DNA from: Sphaerotilus natans
GTDB taxonomy: Bacteria; Pseudomonadota; Gammaproteobacteria; Burkholderiales; Burkholderiaceae_C
DNA length: 64,000 nucleotides
Assembly (NCBI RefSeq): GCF_900156335.1
Contig: NZ_FTMZ01000021.1
Location: 22,817 to 86,816 of the forward strand
Direction: 5' to 3'
Shown: positions 37,058-46,955 of the stretch, piece after piece
Numbering within the stretch: the first letter of the stretch is position 1
How the letters are laid out: each line of letters begins with the position of its first letter
The notes under the pieces: generated by a model
The model's database searches: none
What the model was told of the DNA's origin: nothing
What the model saw: the letters and a program-made list of their open reading frames with translations, nothing else
Position numbers and translations under genes: made by a program

Positions 37058-38208
37058 AGAAAAACCCCACCCCCCGCACCCTGCTGGCGCTGGCTGCTGC
37101 GCTGCTCAGCACCGCCGCGCTGGCCGACATCAACGTCGGCGTGACGGTCTCGGCCACCGGCCCGGCCGCCTCGCTGGGCATTCCGGAGAAGAACACCATC
37201 GCGCTGATGCCCAAGACGATCGGCGGCGAGAAGGTGAACTACATCGTGCTCGACGATGCCTCCGACACCACCACCGCGGTGGCCAACACCCGCAAGCTCC
37301 TGACCGAGCACAAGGTCGACATCGTCATCGGCTCGACTACCACGCCCAACTCGCTGGCGATGATCGACGCGGTGGCCGAGGCGCAGACGCCGATGATCTC
37401 GATGGCCGCCTCGGCGCGCATCGTCGAGCCGCAGGACGCCAAGAAGCGCTGGGTCTTCAAGACGCCGCAGAACGACATCCAGATGTCGCTGGCGATCGCC
37501 GAGCACATGGCCGCCGCCGGCGTGCGCACGGTGGGCTTCATCGGCTTTGCCGACGCCTATGGCGAGGGCTGGTTCCAGGAGTTCACCAAGGCGGTCGAGC
37601 TGAAGAAGCTGCGCGTGGTGGCCAGCGAGCGCTATGCGCGCAACGACACCTCGGTCACCGGCCAGATCCTGAAGCTGATGTCGGCCCAGCCCGACGCCAT
37701 CCTGGTCGCCGGCTCGGGCACGCCGGCGGTGCTGCCGCAGCGCACCCTGAAGGAGCGCGGCTATGCCGGCAAGCTCTACCAGACGCACGGCGTGGCCAAC
37801 GCCGACTTCCTGCGCGTGGGCGGCAAGGACGTCGAGGGCACCTTCCTGCCGGCCGGTCCGGTGCTGGTGGCCGATCAGCTGCCCGCCAGCCATCCGGTGC
37901 GCAAGTCGGCGCTGGCCTATGTCGCGGCCTACGAGGCGGCCCACGGCAAGGGCAGCGTCTCGACCTTCGGCGGCCACGCCTGGGATGCCGGCCTGCTGAT
38001 GAGCGCCGCCGCGCCGGTGGCGCTGAAGAAGGCCAAGCCCGGCACGCCGGAATTCCGCGCCGCGCTGCGCGACGCGATCGAGCAGGTGCGCGAGCTGCCC
38101 GGCGCGCACGGCATCTTCAGCCTGTCGGCGGCCGATCACCTGGGCCTGGACCAGCGCGCGCGCGTGATGGTCAAGATCGACAAGGGCACCTGGAAGTACG
38201 CACCGTGA
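37054..38208 (+). CDS. Periplasmic substrate-binding protein of a branched-chain amino-acid type ABC importer
   Basis: Type I periplasmic binding protein of 384 residues with a Sec signal peptide (KKNPTPRTLLALAAALLSTA then ALAD), related to LivK. The start is GTG at 37054 overlapping the paaR stop (GTGA). The mature part begins INVGVTVSATGPAASLGIPE. In related paa clusters similar proteins are proposed to capture phenylacetate or benzoate-like acids. No permease or ATPase of the same importer is in the window, so the protein stands alone here. Confidence 0.85.
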   Translation: MKKNPTPRTLLALAAALLSTAALADINVGVTVSATGPAASLGIPEKNTIALMPKTIGGEKVNYIVLDDASDTTTAVANTRKLLTEHKVDIVIGSTTTPNSLAMIDAVAEAQTPMISMAASARIVEPQDAKKRWVFKTPQNDIQMSLAIAEHMAAAGVRTVGFIGFADAYGEGWFQEFTKAVELKKLRVVASERYARNDTSVTGQILKLMSAQPDAILVAGSGTPAVLPQRTLKERGYAGKLYQTHGVANADFLRVGGKDVEGTFLPAGPVLVADQLPASHPVRKSALAYVAAYEAAHGKGSVSTFGGHAWDAGLLMSAAAPVALKKAKPGTPEFRAALRDAIEQVRELPGAHGIFSLSAADHLGLDQRARVMVKIDKGTWKYAP

Positions 38209-38222
38209 GCGGGGATCAAAGC

Positions 38223-40274
38223 ATGAGCACCGTGATGCATCTGCAGAGCTTCATTGCCGGGCGCTGGCTCGGCGCCGAGCCGGCGGCGGCGCTGCGCAGC
38301 GCGGTCGACGGCCGCGTCGTCGCCCACACCCACGCCGAGGCGATCGACTTCGCCGAGGCGGTCGATTTCGCCCGTGTCGCCGGCCTGCGCGGCCTGCTGG
38401 CGCTGGACTTCCAGCAGCGCGCGCAGCGGCTCAAGGCGCTGGCGAAATACCTGCTCGAGCACAAGGAGACGCTCTACGCGGCCTCCGCGCCCACCGGTGC
38501 GACCCGGCAGGACGCCTGGATCGACATCGAGGGCGGCATCGGCACGCTGTTCGCGTACGCCAGCCTGGGCTCGGGCGAGCTGCCCTCAGGCAATGTGCTG
38601 CACGAGGGCCCGGCGATGCCGCTGGGCAAGGGCGGCGGCTTTGCCGGCACGCACATCCTGGTGCCGCGCCGTGGCCTGGCGGTCCACATCAACGCCTTCA
38701 ACTTTCCCGTGTGGGGCCTGCTGGAGAAGTTCGCGCCGAGCTTCCTGGCCGGCATGCCCTGCATCGGCAAGCCGGCGACGGCGACCAGCTTCCTGACCGA
38801 GGCGCTGGTGCGGCTGATCGATGCCAGCGGCCTGCTGCCGGCCGGCAGCCTGCAGCTGGTGATCGGCGGCACCGGGGACCTGCTCGACCGGCTCGACGGC
38901 TGCGACGTGGTCACCTTCACCGGCTCGGCCGACACCGCGGCCAAGCTGCGGGTGCACCCGAACCTGATCCGCCAGTCGGTGCCCTTCAACGCCGAGGCCG
39001 ATTCGCTCAACTGCGCGGTGCTGGCCGATGACGTGACGCCGGACGACGAGGAGTTCGAGCTGTTCGTGCGCGAGGTCGCGCGCGAGATGACGGTCAAGGC
39101 CGGGCAGAAGTGCACCGCGATCCGCCGCGCACTGGTGCCCCGGCGCCATCTCGACGCGGTGGCCGAGCGGCTGCGCGCACGCCTGGCCCGGGTGGTGGTG
39201 GGCGATCCGGCGCAGGAGGGCGTGAAGATGGGCCCGCTGGCCTCGCACGCGCAGCAGGCCGATGTGGCCGAGCGGGTGGCGCGCCTGCGCGAGCACGCCG
39301 AGCTGGTCTGCGGCGGCGGCACCGACGTGATTCCGCTCGGCGCCGGCACCGATCACGGCGCCTTCTTCGCGCCGACGCTGCTGCTCAGCCGCGACCCGTG
39401 GCGCGACGCGGCGGTGCACGACGTCGAGGCCTTCGGCCCGGTCAGCACGCTGATGCCGTTTGATTCGATGGACGAGGCGGTCGAGCTGGCCGCGCGCGGG
39501 CGCGGCTCGCTGGTGGCCTCGCTGGTGACGCACTCGCCCCGGGTGGCCGCGCAGGTGGTGCCGGCGATGGCGGCGCTGCATGGGCGGGTGCATGTGCTCG
39601 ACCGCGTCTCGGCCAAGGAATCGACCGGCCACGGCTCGCCGCTGCCGGCGCTCAAGCATGGCGGGCCGGGGCGCGCGGGCGGCGGCGAGGAGCTGGGCGG
39701 CATCCGCGCCGTCAAGCACCTGCTGCAGCGCACCGCGGTGCAGGGCTCGCCGACGATGCTGGCGGCCATCACCGGCGAGCATGTGCGCGGCGCCGAGGTC
39801 ATCGAGACCGAGGTGCACCCCTTCCGGCGCCATTTCGAGGATCTGCAGGTCGGCGAGTCGCTGCTGACGCACCGGCGCACCGTGACCGAGGCCGACATCG
39901 TCGCCTTCGGCGGCATCTCGGGCGACTTCTTCTACATGCACTTCGACGAGGTTGCTGCCCGGCAGACGCAGTTCGGCCAGCGCATCGCGCACGGCTATTT
40001 TGTGCTGTCGGCGGCCGCGGGCCTGTTCGTGTCGCCGGCGCCGGGGCCGGTGCTGGCCAACTACGGGCTGGACACGCTGCGCTTCGTCAAGCCGGTGGGC
40101 ATCGGCGACACCATTCGCGCGCGGCTGACCTGCAAGCGCAAGATCGACCGCAACCGGGTCGATCCGAGTGGCGTCGGCCAGGGCGTGGTGGCCTGGGATG
40201 TCGAGGTCAGCAACCAGCACGGCGAGCTGGTGGCCAGCTACGACATCCTGACGCTGGTGGCCAAGCGAGGGTGA
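38223..40274 (+). CDS. paaZ: PaaZ, oxepin-CoA hydrolase / 3-oxo-5,6-dehydrosuberyl-CoA semialdehyde dehydrogenase
   Basis: Two-domain enzyme of 683 residues that opens the oxepin ring and oxidises the resulting aldehyde. The N-terminal aldehyde dehydrogenase (about 1-520) has the nucleophile in [14 protein letters not shown] and the NAD-binding [11 protein letters not shown]. The C-terminal MaoC-type hydratase (about 530-680) begins [14 protein letters not shown], with the active-site block [15 protein letters not shown]. The ATG at 38223 is used; a second ATG four codons later is possible. Last visible paa gene: paaF, paaH and paaJ are not present nearby. Confidence 0.94.
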   Translation: MSTVMHLQSFIAGRWLGAEPAAALRSAVDGRVVAHTHAEAIDFAEAVDFARVAGLRGLLALDFQQRAQRLKALAKYLLEHKETLYAASAPTGATRQDAWIDIEGGIGTLFAYASLGSGELPSGNVLHEGPAMPLGKGGGFAGTHILVPRRGLAVHINAFNFPVWGLLEKFAPSFLAGMPCIGKPATATSFLTEALVRLIDASGLLPAGSLQLVIGGTGDLLDRLDGCDVVTFTGSADTAAKLRVHPNLIRQSVPFNAEADSLNCAVLADDVTPDDEEFELFVREVAREMTVKAGQKCTAIRRALVPRRHLDAVAERLRARLARVVVGDPAQEGVKMGPLASHAQQADVAERVARLREHAELVCGGGTDVIPLGAGTDHGAFFAPTLLLSRDPWRDAAVHDVEAFGPVSTLMPFDSMDEAVELAARGRGSLVASLVTHSPRVAAQVVPAMAALHGRVHVLDRVSAKESTGHGSPLPALKHGGPGRAGGGEELGGIRAVKHLLQRTAVQGSPTMLAAITGEHVRGAEVIETEVHPFRRHFEDLQVGESLLTHRRTVTEADIVAFGGISGDFFYMHFDEVAARQTQFGQRIAHGYFVLSAAAGLFVSPAPGPVLANYGLDTLRFVKPVGIGDTIRARLTCKRKIDRNRVDPSGVGQGVVAWDVEVSNQHGELVASYDILTLVAKRG

Positions 40275-40397
40275 GGGCGAGGAGGCGGGGAACGATTGCT
40301 TCCCATCTCCTTCGTTCCGAGGATGCGCCTGTCATGCCCGCGGTGGATACTGCGCGCCTGAGACACTCCGTGTCATCTCCGGGGGGAGAAACAGGCC

Positions 40398-41672
40398 ATG
40401 GACATCGATGCACTGATCCGTCATCCGTCGCTGCAGGCGCTGATGCCGCGCCTGGAGCGCTTGCGCGACAAGCGCTTCAGCGACCTGGTCGACCAGCAGG
40501 GCCACCAGTATGTGGATCTGGTGATGGAGGGCGGCGGCATGCTCGGCATCGCGCTGGTGGGCTACACCTGGGCGCTGGAGCAGGCGGGGCTGCGCTTCCT
40601 GGGGGTGGGCGGCACGTCGGCGGGCTCGATCAATGCGCTGCTGCTGGCGGCGCTGGGGCCGCCCGCCCAGGCCAAGGGGCCGCAGCTGTTGCAGGATCTG
40701 GCGGCGCTGGACTTTCGCGGCTTCGTCGACGGCGGGCGCCGCAGCCGCCGGCTGATCGATGCGGCGCTGGCGCCCGATCCCAGCCCCTGGCGGCTGGCCT
40801 GGCGGGCCTGGCGGGTGCGCGGCCTGCTGAAGACGCGGCTCGGGCTCAATCCGGGCGCGGTCTTCCAGGACTGGATCCACGGCGTGCTGGCGCGCGAGGG
40901 CGTGAGCACGCTCGAGGCGCTGCAGGCGCGCCTGGCCGAGCCCCCGCCGGGGCTGTGGAACTGGCGTCAGAACCGGCTGCTCGAGCCGCAGGAGGCGCGC
41001 GGGCGGCTGGCGATCGTCGCCGCCGATGTGGCCTCCGAGAGCAAGGTGGTCTTTCCCGACCATGCGGCGCTGTATTTCGCCGACCCGGCGCGGGCCGATC
41101 CGGCGCTGTTCGCGCGGGCGTCGATGTCGATTCCCTTCTTCTTCGAGCCGCTGCGCCTGAGCGTGCCGCAGGACGACGGTGCGGTGCGGCGCTGGCGCGA
41201 TGCAGTCGGTTATGACGCCGCGCAGGAGGGCGGGCTGCCGGCGCAGGGCATCTTCGTCGACGGCGGGGTGATCTCGAACTTCCCGATCCATCTCTTCCAC
41301 AACTACAGCCGCATTCCGACCCGGCCGACCTTCGGCGTGAAGCTGCAGCAGGATGAGCGCCGGCGCCGCATCGACGGGCCGCTGAGCCTGTTCGGCGCGA
41401 TCTTCGATTCGGCCCGCCACGCGCTGGACTACGACTTCCTGTCGAACAACCACGACTACCGCCAGCTGGTGCAGCACATCGCCTGCCGCGACGTGAACTG
41501 GCTGGACTTCAGCATGGACGACACCACCCGCGCCGAGCTGTTCCGCGAAGGCGCGGCCCGGGCGGTCGACTTTCTCGAGCGTTTCGACTGGGAGGCCTAC
41601 CGGGAGCTGCGCTCGCGGCTGGTCTTCCCGACTGCCTCGGCCTCGACGACCGGGCGGATGCGGATGGCGTAG
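40398..41672 (+). CDS. Patatin-like phospholipase
   Basis: A 424-residue patatin-family lipid acyl hydrolase. The oxyanion motif is MEGGGMLGIALVGY, the nucleophile Ser74 is in GTSAG and the dyad Asp is in FVDGGVISNFPI. No signal peptide is visible. GGGGGGAGA precedes the start. The gene is alone between the paa cluster and a repeat-rich region. The 123 bp before it contain no other gene. Confidence 0.88.
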   Translation: MDIDALIRHPSLQALMPRLERLRDKRFSDLVDQQGHQYVDLVMEGGGMLGIALVGYTWALEQAGLRFLGVGGTSAGSINALLLAALGPPAQAKGPQLLQDLAALDFRGFVDGGRRSRRLIDAALAPDPSPWRLAWRAWRVRGLLKTRLGLNPGAVFQDWIHGVLAREGVSTLEALQARLAEPPPGLWNWRQNRLLEPQEARGRLAIVAADVASESKVVFPDHAALYFADPARADPALFARASMSIPFFFEPLRLSVPQDDGAVRRWRDAVGYDAAQEGGLPAQGIFVDGGVISNFPIHLFHNYSRIPTRPTFGVKLQQDERRRRIDGPLSLFGAIFDSARHALDYDFLSNNHDYRQLVQHIACRDVNWLDFSMDDTTRAELFREGAARAVDFLERFDWEAYRELRSRLVFPTASASTTGRMRMA

Positions 41673-41673
41673 C

Positions 41674-41941
41674 GGCTGCGGCCCGCCCCTTCCGTCATGC
41701 CCGCCTTCCCGTCATGCCCGCGCAGGCGGGCACCCACGCGGGATGGCGCGGCAGGGCGCGGCGGGCGTGGGTCCTCGCCTTCGCGAGGATGACGATGGGG
41801 GGGGCGGGCGTGCTGCGGCGGTAGAGGCTGCGGCCCGCCCCTTCCGTCATGCCCGCGCAGGCGGGCACCCACGCGGGATGGCGGGGCGGGCGTGGGTCCT
41901 CGCCTTCGCGAGGATGACGATGGGGGGCGTGCGTGCTGCGG
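41674..41941. repeat. Duplicated REP-like block downstream of mfd
   Basis: A block beginning GGCTGCGGCCCGCCCCTTCC occurs at 41674 and again at 41826. Each copy holds a GTCATGCCCGCG/CAGGCGGGCACCCAC hairpin and, inverted to it, TCCTCGCCTTCGCGAGGATGACG. The first copy (about 152 bp) has an extra GTCATGCCCG unit; the second is about 116 bp. The region fills the space between the convergent patatin and mfd genes and belongs to the repeat family at 20.8 and 29.2 kb. Confidence 0.85.
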
Positions 41942-41950
41942 TGGGCTCGA

Positions 41951-44900
41951 TCACGCGCTGAGCGGCTGCCCCAGCGCGCGCAGGATGTCGCGGACATATT
42001 GCGCGCGGTCCTTGGCGTCCGGATAGGCGCGCTCGATGCGCAGCTTGTCGTTGCCGGCGAGCTTGACGTTGCGGTTCTTCTGCACCAGCTCGATGATCCT
42101 CATCGGGTCGATTGGCGGGTTGGGGCGGAAGTGGATGTTCATCACCGCCGGGCCGGCGTCGATCTTCTGGATGCCGTAGGGCCGCGCCTGCACCCGCAGC
42201 CGGTGCAGGTCGAACAGCGCCTGGCCTTGCGCGGGCAGCTTGCCGAAGCGGTCGGTGCATTCCTCCAGCATCGCGTCGATCCTGTCCAGCCGGTCGGCGG
42301 TGGCCAGGCGCTTGTAGAGGTTCAGGCGCACGTGCACGTCGGGGCAGTAGCTGTCGGGCAGCAGCGCCGGCGCGTGCAGGTTGACCTCGGTCGTGCCGCC
42401 GAAGAAGCCGGTGGGCGAGAGCAGGTCGGGCTCCTTGCCGGCCTTGAGCGCCCGCACCGCCTCGCTCAGCATCTCGTTGTAGAGCTGGAAGCCGACCTCC
42501 ATCATGTTGCCGCTCTGGCTGTCGCCCAGCACCTCGCCGGCGCCGCGGATCTCCAGGTCGTGCATCGCCAGGTAGAAGCCCGAGCCCAGCTCCTCCATGC
42601 TCTGGATGGCGTCCAGGCGCTGCGCGGCCTGCTTGGTCAGGCCCTCGATGTCGGGCACCATCAGGTAGGCGTAGGCCTGGTGGTGGCTGCGGCCGACGCG
42701 CCCGCGCAGCTGGTGCAGCTGCGCCAGGCCGAACTTGTCGGCGCGGGAGATGACGATGGTGTTGGCCGTCGGCACGTCGATGCCGGTCTCGATGATGGTC
42801 GAGCACAGCAGCAGGTTGTGGCGCTGGGCGACGAAGTCGCGCATCACGCGCTCGAGCTCGCGCTCGGGCATCTGGCCGTGGGCGACGCCGATGCGCGCCT
42901 CGGGCAGCAGCTCGGCCAGCGCCTGGCGCCGGTTCTCGATCGTCTCGACCTCGTTGTGCAGGAAGTAGACCTGGCCGCCGCGCTTGAGCTCGCGCAGCAC
43001 CGCCTCGCGGATGGTGCCCTTGTTCTCGTTGCGCACGAAGGTCTTGATCGCCAGCCGGCGCTGCGGCGCGGTGGCGATCACCGAGAGGTCGCGCAGGCCT
43101 TCGAGCGCCATGCCCAGCGTGCGCGGGATCGGCGTGGCCGTCAGCGTCAGCACGTCGACCTCGGCGCGCAGCGCCTTCATCTGCTCCTTGTGGCGCACCC
43201 CGAAGCGGTGCTCCTCGTCGATGATCAAGAGGCCCAGGTTCTTGAACTTGGTGTCGGGGCTGAGCAGCTTGTGCGTGCCGACGACGATGTCGATGGTGCC
43301 GGCGGCCAGCCCCTCCATCGCCGCCTTGACCTCCTTGGGCGAGCGGAAGCGGCTCATCTCGGCCACCTTGACCGGCCAGGGCGCGAAGCGGTCGGCGATC
43401 GTCTGGTAATGCTGCTCGGCCAGCAGCGTGGTCGGTGCCAGCAGCGCTACCTGCTTGCCGCCGGTCACGGCGACGAAGGCCGCGCGCAGCGCGACCTCGG
43501 TCTTGCCGAAGCCGACGTCGCCGCAGACCAGCCGGTCCATCGGCCGCGGGCTGATCATGTCCTGGATGACCGCGTGGATGGCCGCGGCCTGGTCGGGCGT
43601 CTCCTCGAAGCCGAAGCTGGCGGCGAAGGCCTCGTAGTCCTGCGGCGCGTAGCGGAAGGCGAAGCCCTCGCGCGCGGCGCGGCGGGCGTAGAGGTTGAGC
43701 AGCTCGGCGGCGGCGTCGCGCACCTGCTCGGCGGCCTTGCGCCGGGCCTTGTCCCACTGGCCCGATCCCAGCTTGTGCAGCGGCGCCTCGTCGGCCGAGA
43801 CGCCGGTGTAGCGGCTGATGAGCTGCAGCTGCGACACCGGCACGTAGAGCGTGGCCTTGTCGGCGTATTCGAGGAACAGGAACTCGGTCGGGCCTTCGCC
43901 CAGGTCGATGCTGACCAGCCCCTGGTAGCGGCCGATGCCGTGGCTGGAATGCACCACCGGATCGCCGATCTTCAGTTCGGAGAGGTCCTTGATCAGCGCG
44001 TCGACATCGCTGGTGGCCTCCTGGCGGCGCCGGCGCCGGGTGGTGGGTGCGCTGTCGAACAGCTCGGTCTCGGTGACGATCTGCACCGCGCCGCCGGGGC
44101 CGGCCTCGGTCCAGATGAAGCCCGACGACAGTGGCGCGGTGGTGATCGCGTAGCGGTGCTCGCCGGCCAGGAAGGCGGCGAGCGAGTCCACCGCCGGCGG
44201 CTCCAGCCGGTGATCGCGTAGCAGCTCCAGCAGGCTCTCGCGCCGGCCGGCGGACTCGGCCACCAGCAGCAGGCGTGCGCCTGCCGCCTCGTTTCTCAGC
44301 CGCGCCAGGTGCGCCTCCAGCCGGTGCAGCGGCTCCTGGCCCTTGCGGTCGATGCTCAGGTCGGGCAGGGGGCGCGCCCACTCGACCGGCTCGGCGCCGC
44401 GGATGGCCAGCTGCGCATGGCGGTTGCAGCGCTGGAAGAAGTCCTCCTGGCGCAGGAAGACCTCTTCGGGCGGCAGGATCGGCCGCTCGGGGTCGTGCTG
44501 CATCAGCCGGTGGCGCTCGCGCGTCTCGGCGTGGAAGCGCTCGATCGCCTCGCCCACCTCGCCGTGCAGGGCCAGCACCGCGCCCTCGCCGAAGTAGTCG
44601 AAGATGGTGGCCGGCTCGTCGAAGAACAGCGGCAGGAAGTATTCGATGCCGCCGCCGGCGATGCCCTGGGCGATGTCCTTGTACAGGCGCGCCTTGCTCG
44701 GGTCGCCCTCCATCTTCTCGCGCCAGCGGGCGCGGAAGTCCTGGCGCGCGCGCTCGTCCATCGGGAACTCGCGCCCGGGCAGCAGCCGCACCTCCGGCAC
44801 CGGGTAGAGGCTGCGCTGGGTGTCGGGATCGAAGACGCGGATCGAGTCGATCTCGTCGTCGAACAGATCGACCCGGTAGGGCACGGCCGAGCCCATCGGA

Positions 44901-45412
44901 TAGAGGTCGATCAGGCCGCCGCGCACCGCGTACTCGCCCGGCGAGACGACCTGGCTGACATGCTGGTAGCCCGCCAGCGTGAGCTGCGACTTCAGGCCCG
45001 CCTCGTCGAGCTTCTGGCCCTTCTTGAAATGGAAGGTGTAGCCGGCGAGGAAGGCGGGCGGCGCCAGCCGGGTGAGGGCGGTGGTGGCCGGCAGCAGCAC
45101 CACGTCGACCTCGCCGGAGTGGATGCGCCACAGCGTGGCCAGGCGCTCGGAGATCAGGTCCTGGTGCGGGCTGAAGGTGTCCCAGGGCAGCGTCTCCCAG
45201 TCGGGGAAGACGGCCACCCGCAGGCCCGGGGCGAAGAAGGCCAGCTCGTCGGGCAGGCGCTGCACGTCGGCGGGCTCGGCGGTGATGACGGCCAGCACCT
45301 TCTTCTGCCCGGCCTGCCGCTCGGCGAAGCGCGCCAGCAGCAGCGCGTCGGCCGAGCCGGTCGGGCGGGGAACGGTGTAGCGTTTTCCGGGGGCGATCTG
45401 GGGCAGCTGCAT
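41951..45412 (-). CDS. mfd: Transcription-repair coupling factor Mfd
   Basis: DNA translocase of 1153 residues that removes stalled RNA polymerase and recruits UvrA. The order is a UvrB-like N-terminal part (to about 450), the RNA-polymerase interaction region near DPVVHSSHGIGRYQGL, then the superfamily 2 helicase with CGDVGFGKTEVALRAAF, IIDEEHRFGVRHKEQ and TATPIPRTL. The RecG-like TRG region follows with RGRVGRSHHQAYAYL, and a C-terminal TRCF domain completes it. Full length matches the family. Confidence 0.97.
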   Translation of the reverse strand: MQLPQIAPGKRYTVPRPTGSADALLLARFAERQAGQKKVLAVITAEPADVQRLPDELAFFAPGLRVAVFPDWETLPWDTFSPHQDLISERLATLWRIHSGEVDVVLLPATTALTRLAPPAFLAGYTFHFKKGQKLDEAGLKSQLTLAGYQHVSQVVSPGEYAVRGGLIDLYPMGSAVPYRVDLFDDEIDSIRVFDPDTQRSLYPVPEVRLLPGREFPMDERARQDFRARWREKMEGDPSKARLYKDIAQGIAGGGIEYFLPLFFDEPATIFDYFGEGAVLALHGEVGEAIERFHAETRERHRLMQHDPERPILPPEEVFLRQEDFFQRCNRHAQLAIRGAEPVEWARPLPDLSIDRKGQEPLHRLEAHLARLRNEAAGARLLLVAESAGRRESLLELLRDHRLEPPAVDSLAAFLAGEHRYAITTAPLSSGFIWTEAGPGGAVQIVTETELFDSAPTTRRRRRQEATSDVDALIKDLSELKIGDPVVHSSHGIGRYQGLVSIDLGEGPTEFLFLEYADKATLYVPVSQLQLISRYTGVSADEAPLHKLGSGQWDKARRKAAEQVRDAAAELLNLYARRAAREGFAFRYAPQDYEAFAASFGFEETPDQAAAIHAVIQDMISPRPMDRLVCGDVGFGKTEVALRAAFVAVTGGKQVALLAPTTLLAEQHYQTIADRFAPWPVKVAEMSRFRSPKEVKAAMEGLAAGTIDIVVGTHKLLSPDTKFKNLGLLIIDEEHRFGVRHKEQMKALRAEVDVLTLTATPIPRTLGMALEGLRDLSVIATAPQRRLAIKTFVRNENKGTIREAVLRELKRGGQVYFLHNEVETIENRRQALAELLPEARIGVAHGQMPERELERVMRDFVAQRHNLLLCSTIIETGIDVPTANTIVISRADKFGLAQLHQLRGRVGRSHHQAYAYLMVPDIEGLTKQAAQRLDAIQSMEELGSGFYLAMHDLEIRGAGEVLGDSQSGNMMEVGFQLYNEMLSEAVRALKAGKEPDLLSPTGFFGGTTEVNLHAPALLPDSYCPDVHVRLNLYKRLATADRLDRIDAMLEECTDRFGKLPAQGQALFDLHRLRVQARPYGIQKIDAGPAVMNIHFRPNPPIDPMRIIELVQKNRNVKLAGNDKLRIERAYPDAKDRAQYVRDILRALGQPLSA

Positions 45413-45458
45413 GGGCGGCGATTCTAGGCGCGCCGCCCCGGGCCTGCCGGCCGGCCGC

Positions 45459-46100
45459 TCAGCCGGCCTTCACCCGCGCCAGCGGATTGGGCGTCGCTTC
45501 GGCGACGCGCTCGAGGTGGTTGCGGTCGACATGGTGGAAGGGCTCGTCCCGGCCGCGGATCTGCAGCACCGTGTCCTCCTCGTAGGACCAGCTGCCGTCG
45601 TCATGGAAGTCGACGCGGATGCGGAACGCGGTGGTCTTGAACGCATGGTCCAGGAAGGGGGAGGAGCAGATGCCCCAGGTGTCCAGGCCCTGGGTGGCGT
45701 GCAGCTCGAAGTGGTCGGCCTCGGCGCTGGCCTGGCCGGCGGCCATCGCCACCTGGCCGCGCGGAATGGTCAGCGTGTGGACGACGCCGCCGGTGGCCGG
45801 CTCCCACAGCCAGTAGCCGACCTGCTCGTGATAGGTCTTGACCTGCTCGGGCTTGGTGATGTGCGTGTGGTAGCGCAGGCCGTAGAGCAGCTGCGGGCCG
45901 TTGGTGACCGGGTCGATGGGCTGCAGCTCCAGCCGCTCGACATAGGCCTGCTTGCGCGGGCCGTCGGCCTTGGGCTTGACGTCCAGGCCGCGCCGGCCGG
46001 TCCAGACGCCGGCCATGCGCCGCAGCGGGCCCAGGCAGGCGAGGGTGTCGAGGCTGTAGCCCGACGGTTCGGTGTAGATGTCCTGCGGGAAGTCGCTCAT
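45459..46100 (-). CDS. Heme-binding beta-barrel (nitrobindin-like, FABP-fold) protein
   Basis: A 213-residue protein of the DUF1794/nitrobindin-like family. The strand pattern and a GVWTGRRGLD block resembling the GxWxGxG start of nitrobindin are visible, followed by YHTHITKPEQVKTYHEQVGY and WGICSSPFLDHAFK. Nitrobindins bind heme and act on nitric oxide or peroxynitrite, but the heme ligand is not confirmed here. Mfd is 46 bp away on the same strand; ispD diverges 66 bp upstream. Confidence 0.75.
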   Translation of the reverse strand: MSDFPQDIYTEPSGYSLDTLACLGPLRRMAGVWTGRRGLDVKPKADGPRKQAYVERLELQPIDPVTNGPQLLYGLRYHTHITKPEQVKTYHEQVGYWLWEPATGGVVHTLTIPRGQVAMAAGQASAEADHFELHATQGLDTWGICSSPFLDHAFKTTAFRIRVDFHDDGSWSYEEDTVLQIRGRDEPFHHVDRNHLERVAEATPNPLARVKAG

Positions 46101-46166
46101 GGCTGTGCAGTGTGCAAGGGTGGGGTGCAGACGGCACTCTATCGCCACTGCGGCGACAATCGCGGG

Positions 46167-46883
46167 ATGCTGATCGGAATGTCCCCCTGTTGTCATGCGC
46201 TGGTGCCCTGTGCCGGCGTCGGCCAGCGCGCCGGTGCCGGCGCGCCCAAGCAGTACCGCGCGATCGCCGGCGAGGCGATGGTGGTGCACACGCTGCGCGC
46301 GCTGCTGCAGGTCGAGCGGCTGGCCTCGGTGCTGGTGGTGCTGTCGCCGGACGACACCGCCTTCGAGGCGGCGGTGGGCGAGCTGGTCCATGACCCGCGG
46401 CTGCGGGTGGCGCGCTGCGGCGGCGCCAGCCGTGCCGAGAGCGTCGCCGGCGGCCTGCAGGCGCTGCTCGAGCAGGGCGTGATGCCGCACGACTGGGTGC
46501 TGGTGCATGACGCCGCGCGCTGCCTGGTCGAGCCGGCCTGGGTCGACCGGCTGATCGACGCCTGCAGGGACGACGAGGTCGGCGGCCTGCTGGCGCTGCC
46601 GGTGGCCGACACCCTGAAGCAGCAGGTCGCGCAGGGGCCGGATGCGCGGGTGGCCGCCACCGTCGACCGTGCCGGCAAGTGGGCGGCGCAGACGCCGCAG
46701 ATGTTCCGCCTGGGCCTGCTGCAGCCGGCGCTGCGCCAGGCCGGCGAGCACCTCACCGACGAGTCCAGCGCGATCGAGGCTCTCGGCCACGATCCGCGTC
46801 TGGTGCGCGGCGACCTGCTCAATCTGAAAGTCACCTGGCCCGAGGACTTTGCCCTCGCCGAGCGGCTGCTCGGCACGGTCTAA
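46167..46883 (+). CDS. ispD: 2-C-methyl-D-erythritol 4-phosphate cytidylyltransferase
   Basis: MEP-pathway enzyme joining CTP to methylerythritol phosphate; 238 residues. The CTP-binding signature is VPCAGVGQRAGAGAPKQY, and LVHDAARCLV and the late WAAQTPQMFR are IspD landmarks. The ATG at 46167 or the one at 46179 could start translation. ispF lies 645 bp further on with a NYN-domain gene between them, whereas the pair is often adjacent. Confidence 0.94.
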   Translation: MLIGMSPCCHALVPCAGVGQRAGAGAPKQYRAIAGEAMVVHTLRALLQVERLASVLVVLSPDDTAFEAAVGELVHDPRLRVARCGGASRAESVAGGLQALLEQGVMPHDWVLVHDAARCLVEPAWVDRLIDACRDDEVGGLLALPVADTLKQQVAQGPDARVAATVDRAGKWAAQTPQMFRLGLLQPALRQAGEHLTDESSAIEALGHDPRLVRGDLLNLKVTWPEDFALAERLLGTV

Positions 46884-46955
46884 TTTCTGCCTGTGCCCAT
46901 CGTGGCATGATGCGCAACCGTATCTGGTTTTTGCTGATTCACTTAGACAAAACAC

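Noticed and set aside
41933..44221. Plus-strand open frame opposite mfd
   Set aside because: Antisense to intact helicase motifs of mfd; no family resemblance and typical shadow composition.
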